Source: Kaistella sp. (GTDB lineage Bacteria; Bacteroidota; Bacteroidia; Flavobacteriales; Weeksellaceae). From it: a stretch of DNA of 64,000 nucleotides. The stretch is taken from the NCBI GenBank assembly GCA_019459085.1, contig JAIBEW010000010.1, positions 47,739 to 111,738 on the forward strand. The letters run 5' to 3'. Positions 26,673 through 35,941 of this stretch are shown one piece after another; the first letter of the stretch is position 1; each line of letters starts with the position of its first letter. The notes beneath the pieces are model-generated. The model had not been told where the DNA came from, searched no databases, and saw only the letters and a program-made list of their open reading frames with translations. Both the position numbers and the translations under genes were made by a program.

Positions 26673-28232
26673 TTGAAAAAATTATCTGCCTTCCTTTTGC
26701 TGGCCCTGCTTACTTCCTGCGTGTCTGTTAAAAACTTCAACAAGAGGCTGGAAGTTCCCATCGCGCCCGAAAAACTGAAAAAAGATGTGGATTTTGCCTA
26801 TCAAAATCTGCAAAAGCTGCACCCTGAACTGTACTGGTACATTTCTGAACAACAGCTGAGTTTTAAATTCGACAGCCTGAAAACAACCATCACTCAGCCC
26901 TTAAAACCCAATGAATTTTACGAAAAATTAGCACCTGTAATCGCATCGGTGCGGCAAGGACATTTGCGTCTGGTTGCTCCCGATAAACGACTGACCAAAA
27001 AAGAAATCAGGGAAATCATGAAGCAGAAAGGACTTTTTGGCCGGTACAATTACGTGGTGGATCAGGACCGAATTTTTGTGAAAGACAATGCCGATAAAAT
27101 TCCAAATATGGAAGTGGGAACCGAAATCCTGAAAATCAACGAAGTTCCGGTGAGCGAAATGCTCACAAAATACAGACCTTTTGTAAACAGCGACGGTTAC
27201 AACACTACTTTTCAGAAATATTCGATGGCGCGGAGATGGCCCGGATTTTTTACTGCCGAAAACGGAATTCTCGACAGTGTGAAAATAGAAACCAAATACC
27301 GCAATCAGACTGAAACATTCTGGCTAAAACGGGAAAAAACCACGAAAGAAGACCGTAAAAAAGAGGAAGAACAGAATAAAAAACTCACCAAAAGCGAAAG
27401 CGGCAAGACAAAAGATTACAATATCATTACCAAAAGTTTCAACCGCGACCTGCAGTTCCCTACAAAAGACAGCACAGTCGCCTACATGAAAATAAAGACT
27501 TTTTCGGGAACATTTTCGAAGAAATTTTACAAAGAAAGTTTCGCCACCATTAAAAATTCACCGGCGCAATACCTGATCATCGATATGCGTGATAATCTCG
27601 GAGGTTCCCTTTCCGAAATCAACAACCTGTATTCGTACCTCGTGAATGAGAAATTCAAGTTCATCAATGATATTGAAATCACCCGACGTTCCTCCATGTT
27701 TCAGGCAAATTATTTTTCGGAATTTCCCATAGTTTCCACACCTATCGCAGTGATTGGTTATCCTTTTTACCTGATTGGAACGGCAGTTTCCACCAAAAAA
27801 GTCGGTGACAGGTTTTATTTGAGAAACAACGGAATTTTTGCACTTAAAAAACCCAAAGACAACAATTTTAAAGGAAAAATTTATGTCCTGATCAATGGAA
27901 GCAGTTTTTCAGCAGCTTCGATACTGCCATCAAAACTGAAGGACGAAAAAAGAGCATTTTTGGTAGGGGAAGAAACCGGCGGCGCCAACGACGGCACGGT
28001 CGCCGGAAGATATTCCACCAAAAAACTTCCGAATTCAAAACTGCATTTGCCGATTGGATTAATGCTTATTCAGCCTCACATTGAATTTATCGGAACCAAA
28101 AAAGGCGTTCTTCCCGACAAAGAAATACTCCCGACAACCCGGCAGATTCTCGAGAAAAAAGATATCCAGTTGGAATGGATTATGGAAGATATTAAAAATG
28201 AAACTTCTGATCAAACCAATTTACTGCAGTGA
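26673..28232 (+). CDS. S41-family (C-terminal processing) peptidase, lipoprotein; TTG start
   Basis: A 519-residue protein beginning at a TTG codon. The lipoprotein signal peptide MKKLSAFLLLALLTSC requires this start and there is no upstream in-frame ATG. The N-terminal part (about 40-120) is a helical domain, a PDZ-like region follows (about 125-190, KDNADKIPNMEVGTEILKINEVPV), and the C-terminal half is the S41 catalytic domain with IDMRDNLGGSLSE and the nucleophile-region pattern INGSSFSAASILPSKLKD. It is probably a membrane-anchored periplasmic protease. TATATTTA (26651-26658) resembles the -7 element. A lysine/glutamate-rich linker (about 223-245) may be flexible. Confidence 0.88.
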   Translation: MKKLSAFLLLALLTSCVSVKNFNKRLEVPIAPEKLKKDVDFAYQNLQKLHPELYWYISEQQLSFKFDSLKTTITQPLKPNEFYEKLAPVIASVRQGHLRLVAPDKRLTKKEIREIMKQKGLFGRYNYVVDQDRIFVKDNADKIPNMEVGTEILKINEVPVSEMLTKYRPFVNSDGYNTTFQKYSMARRWPGFFTAENGILDSVKIETKYRNQTETFWLKREKTTKEDRKKEEEQNKKLTKSESGKTKDYNIITKSFNRDLQFPTKDSTVAYMKIKTFSGTFSKKFYKESFATIKNSPAQYLIIDMRDNLGGSLSEINNLYSYLVNEKFKFINDIEITRRSSMFQANYFSEFPIVSTPIAVIGYPFYLIGTAVSTKKVGDRFYLRNNGIFALKKPKDNNFKGKIYVLINGSSFSAASILPSKLKDEKRAFLVGEETGGANDGTVAGRYSTKKLPNSKLHLPIGLMLIQPHIEFIGTKKGVLPDKEILPTTRQILEKKDIQLEWIMEDIKNETSDQTNLLQ

Positions 28233-28294
28233 CCAAAGCAGCATTCATATCTTCTTATTCTGAAAATTTATCAACTTCGCCTTTGTCAAAGGCT

Positions 28295-30679
28295 CTAAAA
28301 CTCAAATATAAATCCAAAATAAGGTAGGGGTGTTGAACGGTCTGCTTCACCGGTTTCCAACACATAGTACTGTTCATTTTGTGGCGCACCCGGATTGGCG
28401 ATGATGCCGTTTTCCTGCGCATCACGCTGAAGATTCACGACCGGTAAACCGCTCGGACTTTTTGAACCATAAGCGTTTACGACATCAATATACGCGGTGA
28501 ACTGCCACTTGCTGAAAACCCACTTTTTCTCGGCACGGATGTCAAGCTGATGTGCAAGATTTCCACGGGCGGTATTCAGAAGATTAAAATTCTGAACCGG
28601 TCCGTTTGCAACGTTCCAGATGTTGACTAAAGCGCTACGCTGAAGATCATACGGTGTTTCAGGAAGACCCGTCTGCATCCTGAAACGCGCTCCTACATTC
28701 CAGTTCTTTTTAAAATATTTCCCTGTTGTGAGCGTCAGGATATGTCTTGAATCCCAACTGGAAGGCAGCAGAGCGCCAATGGAATTTGAAAATTTCGAAT
28801 AGCCGAAAGTATAGGCTGCAATTCCGTAAAAGTTATTTACTGTGCGCTTTTGCGCCAGAACTTCAATACCATAGGTTTCACCAAAACCGCGTGAATCCAG
28901 AGGTTCATTTCCCACGACTCCAAAATCGCCACCTACATTGGCCAGTGAAATCTGGTTGCGCAGAGAAAACGGATAGTTTTTGTATTTTTTGTAATATCCT
29001 TCCATGGTAAGCCGCAGATTATTCTTACCGCTGTACTCTACTCCACCAACCAGATGGGAGTTTTGGATGTACTTCAACGTGTTTTTATTGGTAAAATTTC
29101 CGTTTTCCATAAAACCAAGCGCGGTGTACACCGGCAGCTGATAAAAAATTCCGCTGTTGAAATTTAGTGCAAAACGATCCGTCAGTTTATAGCTTAAAGA
29201 GAAACGCGGTGAAAACTGCTCCAACGGATTGGCCGTATTTTCTGAATAATCACTTGCATCAAGACGGAATCCGGCGGAAAGCTGGAGGCGGTTGCTGAGA
29301 AATTTTTTCGAACTCTGAACATACAAACCGTATTGGAGTAAATTTAATTCAGATAAAAACTCATCAAAATTCACTGCATTTTGGGTCACATTCCGGCTTA
29401 CCGAATTGTTGTAATATTTAGCAAAATTAGCGTTGGTTCCGGCACTGAACTGATAATCTGATAGGCTGAAACTGCGGTCGATCCTGATTTTATTTTCACT
29501 TTCCTGAGACTTATAATCATACAGCAAATTCGCAGGTGTTTCGACATTGCGGTAATACTTCAGTGCCTGATTGTCGAGCATATTCCTGCTGACTGTGAAG
29601 AGCCAGTTGCCATTTTCCGCCAGATGCCTGTAACCGGCGCCGACTGTATAATTCCACTGAGGCGAAACCGGAAGCCGGTCAATTAAAGTCAGATTTGTTA
29701 AGGTAGATTCTGCTTCATCATTAAACCTGAAGCTGTCTTTCGCGCCCATTCCAAGGAAATAAAGTTCGTCACCACTTTCAAATTTTTTCGACACTTTAAA
29801 GGTTGCATCGTAATAACTTGGCAGAAAAGGCAAACCTATTGCTTTAAACAGCAACTGAAGATTGGATTTCCTGACGCTGAAAAGTCCTGACCATGACTGG
29901 TCTTTGGAAAGTGGACCATCCATCATCAGCTGCATATCGTCGAGTCCAAGAACGGCTTTATAACCGAGTTTGTCTTTTCGGGCCTCTTTCAGATTGAATT
30001 CAAAAAGTGAAGACAGCACGCCGTTCCGTTTTGCCGGAAAGGCGCCACTGTAAAAGTCGACATCTTTGATAAAATCCACCGTAATAATCCCGCGCGGGCC
30101 ACCACTCGCACCCTGAGTCTGGAAATGGTTGATGACCGGCACCTCGATTCCGTCAATATAAAATTTATTCTCTGATGAACTCCCGCCTCTTATAAAAAGA
30201 TCATTCCTGAATGTCGCCGTACTTCCAACGCCCGGAAAACTCAGAATTGCTTTTGAAACATCGCGGTTGGATCCTGCATTTTTCTGAATTTCCTCACTTG
30301 TGATATTCCGGAGCGACAATGGACTCTCGGCAGTTGTTTTATAGGTTTTCTTTGTAATGGTAACTTCCTGAATTTCCGTTGTTGTTTTGCTTAATCCCAC
30401 TGAAAAAGTCAGGTTCTGGTTCGGCACCACGTTGATGTCATTGAGAAATGCAGACGCAAAACCTTCCGCAGAAACTTCAAAAGAATAGGTTCCGGAAGGA
30501 ATTTCCGCAATGAGCACATTTCCGCTGCCGGTGTAACGGTCTTCGGTTCCTCCGACCATTTTCACAGTGGCATCGAGCGGTTTTTTAGAAAAATCATCAA
30601 AAACATTGATGTTGATGCTTCCTACCTGTGCTTGAAGCATCAGAGAAGTGAACAGAAAGAAGAAAACTTTAAATTTCAT
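28295..30679 (-). CDS. TonB-dependent receptor with N-terminal CarboxypepD_reg-like domain
   Basis: A 794-residue outer-membrane receptor. Residues 1-17 are a signal peptide, a CarboxypepD_reg-like domain follows (about 20-105), and then a plug domain (about 125-230, with SEEIQKNAGSNRDVSKAILSFPGVGS and FIRGGSSSENKFYIDGIEVP). The rest is a barrel ending in an aromatic residue (YFGFIFEF), as expected for BAM-dependent assembly. It would import a TonB-dependent substrate, not identifiable here; no SusD-type partner is adjacent. It has a candidate promoter about 107 bases upstream and a hairpin in the leader. Confidence 0.92.
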   Translation of the reverse strand: MKFKVFFFLFTSLMLQAQVGSININVFDDFSKKPLDATVKMVGGTEDRYTGSGNVLIAEIPSGTYSFEVSAEGFASAFLNDINVVPNQNLTFSVGLSKTTTEIQEVTITKKTYKTTAESPLSLRNITSEEIQKNAGSNRDVSKAILSFPGVGSTATFRNDLFIRGGSSSENKFYIDGIEVPVINHFQTQGASGGPRGIITVDFIKDVDFYSGAFPAKRNGVLSSLFEFNLKEARKDKLGYKAVLGLDDMQLMMDGPLSKDQSWSGLFSVRKSNLQLLFKAIGLPFLPSYYDATFKVSKKFESGDELYFLGMGAKDSFRFNDEAESTLTNLTLIDRLPVSPQWNYTVGAGYRHLAENGNWLFTVSRNMLDNQALKYYRNVETPANLLYDYKSQESENKIRIDRSFSLSDYQFSAGTNANFAKYYNNSVSRNVTQNAVNFDEFLSELNLLQYGLYVQSSKKFLSNRLQLSAGFRLDASDYSENTANPLEQFSPRFSLSYKLTDRFALNFNSGIFYQLPVYTALGFMENGNFTNKNTLKYIQNSHLVGGVEYSGKNNLRLTMEGYYKKYKNYPFSLRNQISLANVGGDFGVVGNEPLDSRGFGETYGIEVLAQKRTVNNFYGIAAYTFGYSKFSNSIGALLPSSWDSRHILTLTTGKYFKKNWNVGARFRMQTGLPETPYDLQRSALVNIWNVANGPVQNFNLLNTARGNLAHQLDIRAEKKWVFSKWQFTAYIDVVNAYGSKSPSGLPVVNLQRDAQENGIIANPGAPQNEQYYVLETGEADRSTPLPYFGFIFEF

Positions 30680-30705
30680 ATCCAGAAAATTTACAATTTA
30701 TAAAC

Positions 30706-30730
30706 AGACGTCCCTGAATGAGGGACGTCT
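30706..30730 (-). promoter_or_regulatory. Ten-base-pair hairpin in the predicted 5' leader of the TonB receptor
   Basis: AGACGTCCCT, loop GAATG, exact complement. It lies between the receptor's predicted promoter (30786-30818) and its start codon (30679). It is not followed by a long T run on the minus strand, so it is more like a leader structure than a strong terminator for the upstream nitroreductase gene, though that use is not excluded. Confidence 0.5.
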
Positions 30731-30785
30731 TTCAACATTTAACTTTAAAACTATGATGGCAAAAAATAATTTCCATTTTACTTCA

Positions 30786-30818
30786 CAAAATTAGACAATT
30801 TACCTACCAATTTACAAA
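30786..30818 (-). promoter_or_regulatory. Promoter of the TonB-dependent receptor gene
   Basis: On the minus strand TTTG (30818-30815), a 21-base spacer, then TAATTTTG (30793-30786). This matches the Bacteroidota consensus, though the spacer is at the long end. It predicts a leader of about 100 bases. Confidence 0.6.
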
Positions 30819-30903
30819 ATAAAGTATAGAAATTTGTTATTAAAATTATTGATACATTTTTAAACATTCAAATTGCATTAGCAAATGAAAACTGATTTGA
30901 ACA

Positions 30904-31629
30904 TTAAATTCGTCTGTACACTTCATCGAAAGGCAAACGCATTCTCTCGCCCCAAACTCCTTTTTCCATTCTTATGCCGCAGGAAACGATCATGTTGATC
31001 TCTGCTCCGAAAGGAAGTTTTAAAATATTCTTGGCGCGGATACTGTCGAAACCTTCCATAGGACAGCTGTCATAGCCGTTTTCAGCCATCGCGATCATGA
31101 AAGTCTGCGCAGCCAGAGCACAGGTTTTATGCACGACCACGCGCATATCTCCCTCTGAAACCTGATAAATTGTGGGTCTGAAAATTCCTACAATCAGCAT
31201 CACCAATTTGCGGAAGAGTCCAAGGATTCCGAAAAATCTTGCATACATAAACGGCATTACCAACGTATAATACAGTTTCCAGCGTTTGATTCTTTTCTCC
31301 TGCTTCTGAACAGGACTGGTTCTTTTCACATTGGCTGTTTCCAAATCAATCATTTTTCCTGCATGATTGCGGTACAGGTCCTGCCTCGTAACGAAAACTA
31401 CCATCTGTTTTGCAGTGGTTGCCGATTCCTGATCCAGACAGGCATGCGAAAGTTTTTTTAAGGTTTCTGAATCGGTGATGTGGTAAAATTCCCAAAGCTG
31501 CATATTCGAAGAATTGGGTGCAAGCGTAGACAGTCTAAGACAGTTTTTAACCGTTTCAGGATCAATTTCTTTGTCCGGATCATAAAAACGGACGGAGCGG
31601 CGGTGGTGAAGAATATGCTCGAGGGACAT
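30904..31629 (-). CDS. Nitroreductase-family protein
   Basis: A 241-residue protein with the nitroreductase pattern HHRRSVRFYDPDKEIDPETVKNCLRL at the start, and APNSSNMQLWEFY, where FMN-binding residues lie. A hydrophobic insert near 120-150 (FMYARFFGILGLFRKLVMLIVGIF) is unusual for a soluble enzyme and could touch the membrane. The C-terminal half has NGYDSCPMEGFD, as in the family. It would use FMN and NAD(P)H to reduce nitro or related compounds; the natural substrate is unknown. Confidence 0.85.
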   Translation of the reverse strand: MSLEHILHHRRSVRFYDPDKEIDPETVKNCLRLSTLAPNSSNMQLWEFYHITDSETLKKLSHACLDQESATTAKQMVVFVTRQDLYRNHAGKMIDLETANVKRTSPVQKQEKRIKRWKLYYTLVMPFMYARFFGILGLFRKLVMLIVGIFRPTIYQVSEGDMRVVVHKTCALAAQTFMIAMAENGYDSCPMEGFDSIRAKNILKLPFGAEINMIVSCGIRMEKGVWGERMRLPFDEVYRRI

Positions 31630-31686
31630 GGGAAATTTTACTCAAATTTACGGAATTATTGAGTTTTGAATTTAAATTTAATACTA

Positions 31687-31720
31687 AAAAACCCTTTCAG
31701 CGAAAACTGAAAGGGTTTTT
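31687..31720 (-). terminator. Terminator downstream of hutU
   Basis: A 14-base stem (AAAAACCCTTTCAG and its complement) with a six-base loop, ending in a T tract on the minus strand, 14 bases after the hutU stop. Confidence 0.85.
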
Positions 31721-31733
31721 TAATGAAGCCTTA

Positions 31734-33710
31734 TTACAATAAATTCTCATCCACCAAATTCGGCAGCGTTACTTTCAGATTCGGTTCTATTTCCATGGCT
31801 CTTTTGATGGCGAAAATGGCACCTTCATTTCTGGCCCAGCTTCGGCGCGAAATTCCGTTGTTCACATCCCAGAACAGCATTGATTTTAATCTCCGGTCTG
31901 CATCTGCGCTTCCGTCCAGCAACATTCCGAAACCGCCGTTGATGACCTCGCCCCAACCAACGCCGCCACCGTTGTGAATCGAAACCCACGTTGCGCCGCG
32001 GAAACTGTCGCCAATAACGTTCTGAATCGCCATATCTGCTGTAAATTTAGAACCGTCGTAGATATTGGAAGTTTCGCGGTACGGTGAATCGGTTCCGGAA
32101 ACATCGTGATGGTCGCGGCCCAAAATAACTGGACCAATTCCCCCGTTTTTGATGGCTTTGTTAAAGGCTTCGGCGATTTTCATTCTTCCTTCTGCGTCGG
32201 CATAAAGGATTCGCGCCTGAGAACCTACAACGAGTTTATTTTCCTGCGCGCCTTTGATCCATTTGATATTGTCGGACATTTGCTGCTGAATTTCAGGAGG
32301 TGAATTTTTCATTAATTCCTCTAAAATTTCAGAAGCAATTTCATCCGTTTTCTGCAAATCTTCAGGTTTTCCGCTGGCACAAACCCAACGGAACGGGCCG
32401 AAACCGTAATCAAAACACATCGGTCCCATAATATCCTGAACGTAACTCGGATAACGGAAATCGATGCCGTTTTCCGCCATTACATCTGCGCCGGCGCGGC
32501 TTGCTTCGAGCAGAAAAGCATTTCCATAATCGAAAAAGTAAGTGCCTTTTGCGGTATGTTGATTAATGGCTGCAGCATGTCTTCTTAAACTTTCCTGAAC
32601 TTTTTCTTTGAAAAGTTCAGGATTTTCGGCCATCATGATGTTTGATTCTTCAAAAGAAATTCCTGCCGGATAATATCCTCCTGCCCAAGGGTTGTGGAGC
32701 GAAGTCTGATCGGACCCGATATCGATTTTAAGATTTTCGGAATCAAATTTCTCCCAGACTTCCACTACATTTCCGAGATAGGCCAAAGAAACCGTCTCTT
32801 TGTTTTCCTTTGCCTCCTTTACTCTTTTAACCAGTTCATCGATGTTTTCATGAATTTCATCAATCCATTTCTGTTCGTGACGGATTCTAGTGATTTTTGG
32901 ATTCACTTCCGCACAAACCGTGATGCAGCCGGCAATATTTCCGGCTTTCGGCTGTGCGCCGCTCATTCCGCCTAAACCTGAAGTCACGAAAAGTCCGCCC
33001 TGAGTGGATTTTTTAATTTTTCTGAAAGCATTTAAAACCGTAATCGTTGTTCCGTGCACAATTCCCTGCGGACCGATGTACATATAACTTCCGGCGGTCA
33101 TTTGTCCGTACTGCGAAACGCCGAGTGCATTGAATTTTTCCCAGTCATCGGGTTTTGAATAATTCGGAATTATCATTCCGTTAGTCACAACTACGCGCGG
33201 CGCTTCTTTATGCGAAGGGAAAAGTCCCATCGGATGTCCGGAATACATGGTCAAAGTCTGTTCATCTGTCATTTCCGACAAATATTTCATCGTAAGGAGA
33301 TACTGCGCCCAGTTCTGAAAAACCGCGCCGTTTCCGCCGTAGGTAATCAGTTCATGCGGATGCTGTGCGACTGCGTAATCCAGATTGTTCTCAATCATGA
33401 GCATAATGGCTTTTGCCTGTTCAGATTTTCCCGGATAGTCAGAAACGGGTCTGGCTTTTATCTCATAATCGGGACGGAAACGGTACATATAAATCCGACC
33501 ATAGGTTTCGAGTTCTTCACGGAATTCGGGCAGAAGATCAGCATGAAATTTCGGCTCAAAATAGCGTAAGGCGTTCTTCAGCGCCAGTTTTTTCTCGTCA
33601 TCCGAGAGAATTTCCTTCCGTTTTGGAGCGTGGTTGATTTGCGGTTCGTATGGTTTGGGTTGGGGAAGTTCGGCGGGAATTCCCTGTTGGATCTGTTCCT
33701 GAAAAGTCAT
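31734..33710 (-). CDS. hutU: Urocanate hydratase, long form
   Basis: A 658-residue protein, longer than the well-known form of about 550 residues, with extra N-terminal sequence that seems usual in Bacteroidota. The NAD-binding region carries TSGLGGMSGAQPKAG, and QTSLHNPWAGGYYPAG, GRDHHDVSGTDSPYRET and NGGGVGWGEVINGGFGM mark the catalytic and substrate-binding segments. It converts urocanate to imidazolone propionate in histidine degradation. The other hut genes are not in this window, and the gene is flanked by unrelated ones. TATTTTTG lies 16 bases upstream of the start. Confidence 0.95.
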   Translation of the reverse strand: MTFQEQIQQGIPAELPQPKPYEPQINHAPKRKEILSDDEKKLALKNALRYFEPKFHADLLPEFREELETYGRIYMYRFRPDYEIKARPVSDYPGKSEQAKAIMLMIENNLDYAVAQHPHELITYGGNGAVFQNWAQYLLTMKYLSEMTDEQTLTMYSGHPMGLFPSHKEAPRVVVTNGMIIPNYSKPDDWEKFNALGVSQYGQMTAGSYMYIGPQGIVHGTTITVLNAFRKIKKSTQGGLFVTSGLGGMSGAQPKAGNIAGCITVCAEVNPKITRIRHEQKWIDEIHENIDELVKRVKEAKENKETVSLAYLGNVVEVWEKFDSENLKIDIGSDQTSLHNPWAGGYYPAGISFEESNIMMAENPELFKEKVQESLRRHAAAINQHTAKGTYFFDYGNAFLLEASRAGADVMAENGIDFRYPSYVQDIMGPMCFDYGFGPFRWVCASGKPEDLQKTDEIASEILEELMKNSPPEIQQQMSDNIKWIKGAQENKLVVGSQARILYADAEGRMKIAEAFNKAIKNGGIGPVILGRDHHDVSGTDSPYRETSNIYDGSKFTADMAIQNVIGDSFRGATWVSIHNGGGVGWGEVINGGFGMLLDGSADADRRLKSMLFWDVNNGISRRSWARNEGAIFAIKRAMEIEPNLKVTLPNLVDENLL

Positions 33711-33786
33711 GAAAATTTGATTTCCTCAAAAATACAAATAAAAAAATCCACTAAAAAGCGGGTTCAAAATTTTAATATGAGTAGGA

Positions 33787-34032
33787 TCAGTCTTCCAGAT
33801 TTTGGTTTCTGTTGTTTTCCCAGGCATCGTTATAGGCTTTTTTCTGATTTTTCCAGGCTAATGGAGGAACTGCATTCTCGGCATCTTTAACGAAATCCTC
33901 CTGAGTAATAACAGGATTCCGGAGATCTTTGATTCTTGGTAGTGGATTTTCGTCGTTGTTATTTTCCGGAACCGGGATATTTGCTTTTGATTTGCCGCTG
34001 TCTTCAGTCGGTTTGAGTTGATTCTCTTCCAT
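33787..34032 (-). CDS. Hypothetical hydrophilic protein, 81 aa
   Basis: An 81-residue acidic, Asn/Pro-rich protein starting MEENQLKPTEDSGKSKANIP. The frame stays open upstream to a Met at 34113 that would add 27 residues, but that segment is basic and poorly protein-like, so 34032 is the better start. It has no signal peptide, membrane helix or recognised motif, and most of it is probably disordered. It lies between hutU and pcm on the same strand. Confidence 0.55.
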   Translation of the reverse strand: MEENQLKPTEDSGKSKANIPVPENNNDENPLPRIKDLRNPVITQEDFVKDAENAVPPLAWKNQKKAYNDAWENNRNQNLED

Positions 34033-34203
34033 GATCGTATATTTTATGTTGATGGTGCTGAGTTCAAATAGCGTTCCGAACTTTTTATAAATCCGTTGCC
34101 AATTCCGACGCATTAAATCTCAATTAGACATACTTTATCTTTTCAATGACCACGTCCGGGTTGATTTCGTGAATTTTCAATAAAAACAGTTTTCTCTCCC
34201 ATC

Positions 34204-34854
34204 TTAGTGGTTTGTGTTATTCAGCATTGGGACAAATTTATAGGCTCCGAATTCTTCTTTTTCGAACTCTTTATCTGATTTTTTGGTGAAAACGGTTAAA
34301 ATCTGTTCGTCGGTTTTGCCTAAAGGAATAACCATTTTTCCGCCAACTTTCAGTTGATGGAGCAGTTCGGTGGGCAACACTTCAGCACCGCAGGTCACGA
34401 GGATTTTATCAAACGGCGCAAAAGTCGGAAGCCCTGCGAAACCGTCACCAAAACTCTGGAATTTCGGACGCAGATGAAGTTCTTTCAGTTTTTTATGCGA
34501 AAAATCGTGGAGATCTTTCTGCCTTTCGATGGTATAAACCAACGCATTCATCGCCACGAGAACAGCAGTCTGGTAACCGCTTCCGGTCCCGATTTCCAAA
34601 ACTTTTTCTTTTTCCGAAAGTTCCAGAAGTTCAGTCTGTTCCGCCACCGTGGAAGGATGGGAAATCGTCTGTTTTGCCAGGATCGGAAACGCGCGGTCCT
34701 CGTAAGCGTAGTCTTCAAAAATACTTTCCAGAAAGAGATGACGCGGCACTTCGTTCATCGCGCGCAACACATTTTCATCGGAAATACCGATCTTTTCCCG
34801 AAGGTAATTCACCAAAATCTTTCTCTTTCCTTTGTGTAAAAACGAATCCTGCAT
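34204..34854 (-). CDS. pcm: Protein-L-isoaspartate O-methyltransferase
   Basis: A 216-residue protein with the substrate-binding pattern AKQTISHPSTVAEQTELL (60-77) and the S-adenosylmethionine motif VLEIGTGSGYQTAV (85-98). It methylates isoaspartyl residues of damaged proteins so they can revert to aspartate. The start at 34854 lies four bases after a good TANNTTTG element, which suggests a leaderless transcript. It is divergent from the Gfo/Idh gene. Confidence 0.95.
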   Translation of the reverse strand: MQDSFLHKGKRKILVNYLREKIGISDENVLRAMNEVPRHLFLESIFEDYAYEDRAFPILAKQTISHPSTVAEQTELLELSEKEKVLEIGTGSGYQTAVLVAMNALVYTIERQKDLHDFSHKKLKELHLRPKFQSFGDGFAGLPTFAPFDKILVTCGAEVLPTELLHQLKVGGKMVIPLGKTDEQILTVFTKKSDKEFEKEEFGAYKFVPMLNNTNH

Positions 34855-34858
34855 GTCA

Positions 34859-34866
34859 CAAAAATA
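34859..34866 (-). promoter_or_regulatory. -7 promoter element of pcm, four bases before the start codon
   Basis: TATTTTTG on the minus strand ends four bases before the pcm ATG, the same arrangement as at dgt and at the Cys-rich small protein. No clear TTTG element is seen at the usual upstream distance. Confidence 0.5.
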
Positions 34867-34977
34867 GGAATTTGATTTCAGATTTCGGAACCCAAAGATG
34901 GAATTTGTGTACCAAAGTCCGGAATCTTGTGTCTGAAACTCGGGTCTAATTTATATCTTTACCAAAATTAATTTTCT

Positions 34978-35940
34978 ATGCTAAAAGCAGGTTTAGTAGG
35001 CGCCGGACATTTGGGCAAAATCCATTTAAAATTGCTGAATCAATCGGAGAAATACGATTTAATAGGCTTTTACGACGCAGATCAGGAAAACGGAAAAAAA
35101 CTGGAAGCTGAATTCGGTTACCGGTATTTTGATGATTTTGATCATCTGCTTGCAAAAATCGACATGCTGGATATTGTGACTCCTACCCTTTATCATTACG
35201 ATTATGCGATGAAGGCGATCGAAAACCGCAAGCATTTTTTTATTGAAAAACCGGTGACCCAGACCCTGCAGCAGGCTGAAGAAATCCTTTACAAATGCCG
35301 CGAATTCGACATTAAAGCGCAGGTTGGACATGTTGAAAGGTACAATCCGGCATTTATAGGTTCCAAAGATTTTATAAAAAACCCAATGTTTATCGAAATT
35401 CACCGTCTGGCGGAATTTAATCCGCGTGGGACAGACGTTTCGGTGGTTCTGGATCTGATGATTCACGATCTTGACATTTTGCTCTCGATTGTGAAATCGA
35501 AAGTGAAAAACATTCACGCTTCCGGCGTTTCGGTCGTGAGCAAAAGTCCCGACATCTGCAATGCCAGAATTGAGTTTGAAAACGGGTGTGTCGCAAACCT
35601 CACCACTTCCAGAATTTCGATGAAAGCCATGCGTAAATCGCGGTTTTTTCAGAAAGACGCGTATATTTCAGTGGATTTTTTAGAAAAAAAAGCAGAGGTC
35701 ATCCGCATGAAACCGGCGCCGGAACAGCCAAACGATTTCGATATGATCATTGAAAATGCAGAAGGCGAAAAAAATCAGATTATTTTTGAATATCCAAACA
35801 TCCAGCCCAACAACGCCATCCTGGACGAGCTTGAAAGCTTTGCCGATGCCATTACCGAAAATAAAACCGTGGAAGTTTCCTTGGAGGACGGCACTGAAGC
35901 ACTGAAAGTGGCCTTGGAAATTGTAAGGATGATCAGCTAA
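34978..35940 (+). CDS. Gfo/Idh/MocA-family oxidoreductase
   Basis: A 320-residue protein with an N-terminal Rossmann fold (GLVGAGHLGKIHLKLL, residues 5-20), the family motif EKPVT at about 90-94, and the C-terminal domain HVERYNPAF and DLMIHDLDILLS. The His in the latter is the usual catalytic residue. It would oxidise or reduce a sugar or related substrate with NAD(P); a role in surface polysaccharide or amino-sugar metabolism is common for this subgroup but is only an inference here. It heads a plus-strand run of five genes. Confidence 0.87.
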   Translation: MLKAGLVGAGHLGKIHLKLLNQSEKYDLIGFYDADQENGKKLEAEFGYRYFDDFDHLLAKIDMLDIVTPTLYHYDYAMKAIENRKHFFIEKPVTQTLQQAEEILYKCREFDIKAQVGHVERYNPAFIGSKDFIKNPMFIEIHRLAEFNPRGTDVSVVLDLMIHDLDILLSIVKSKVKNIHASGVSVVSKSPDICNARIEFENGCVANLTTSRISMKAMRKSRFFQKDAYISVDFLEKKAEVIRMKPAPEQPNDFDMIIENAEGEKNQIIFEYPNIQPNNAILDELESFADAITENKTVEVSLEDGTEALKVALEIVRMIS

Positions 35941-35941
35941 A

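Noticed and set aside
31734..33710. A complete histidine-degradation operon
   Set aside because: Only hutU is recognisable; the flanking genes are unrelated.
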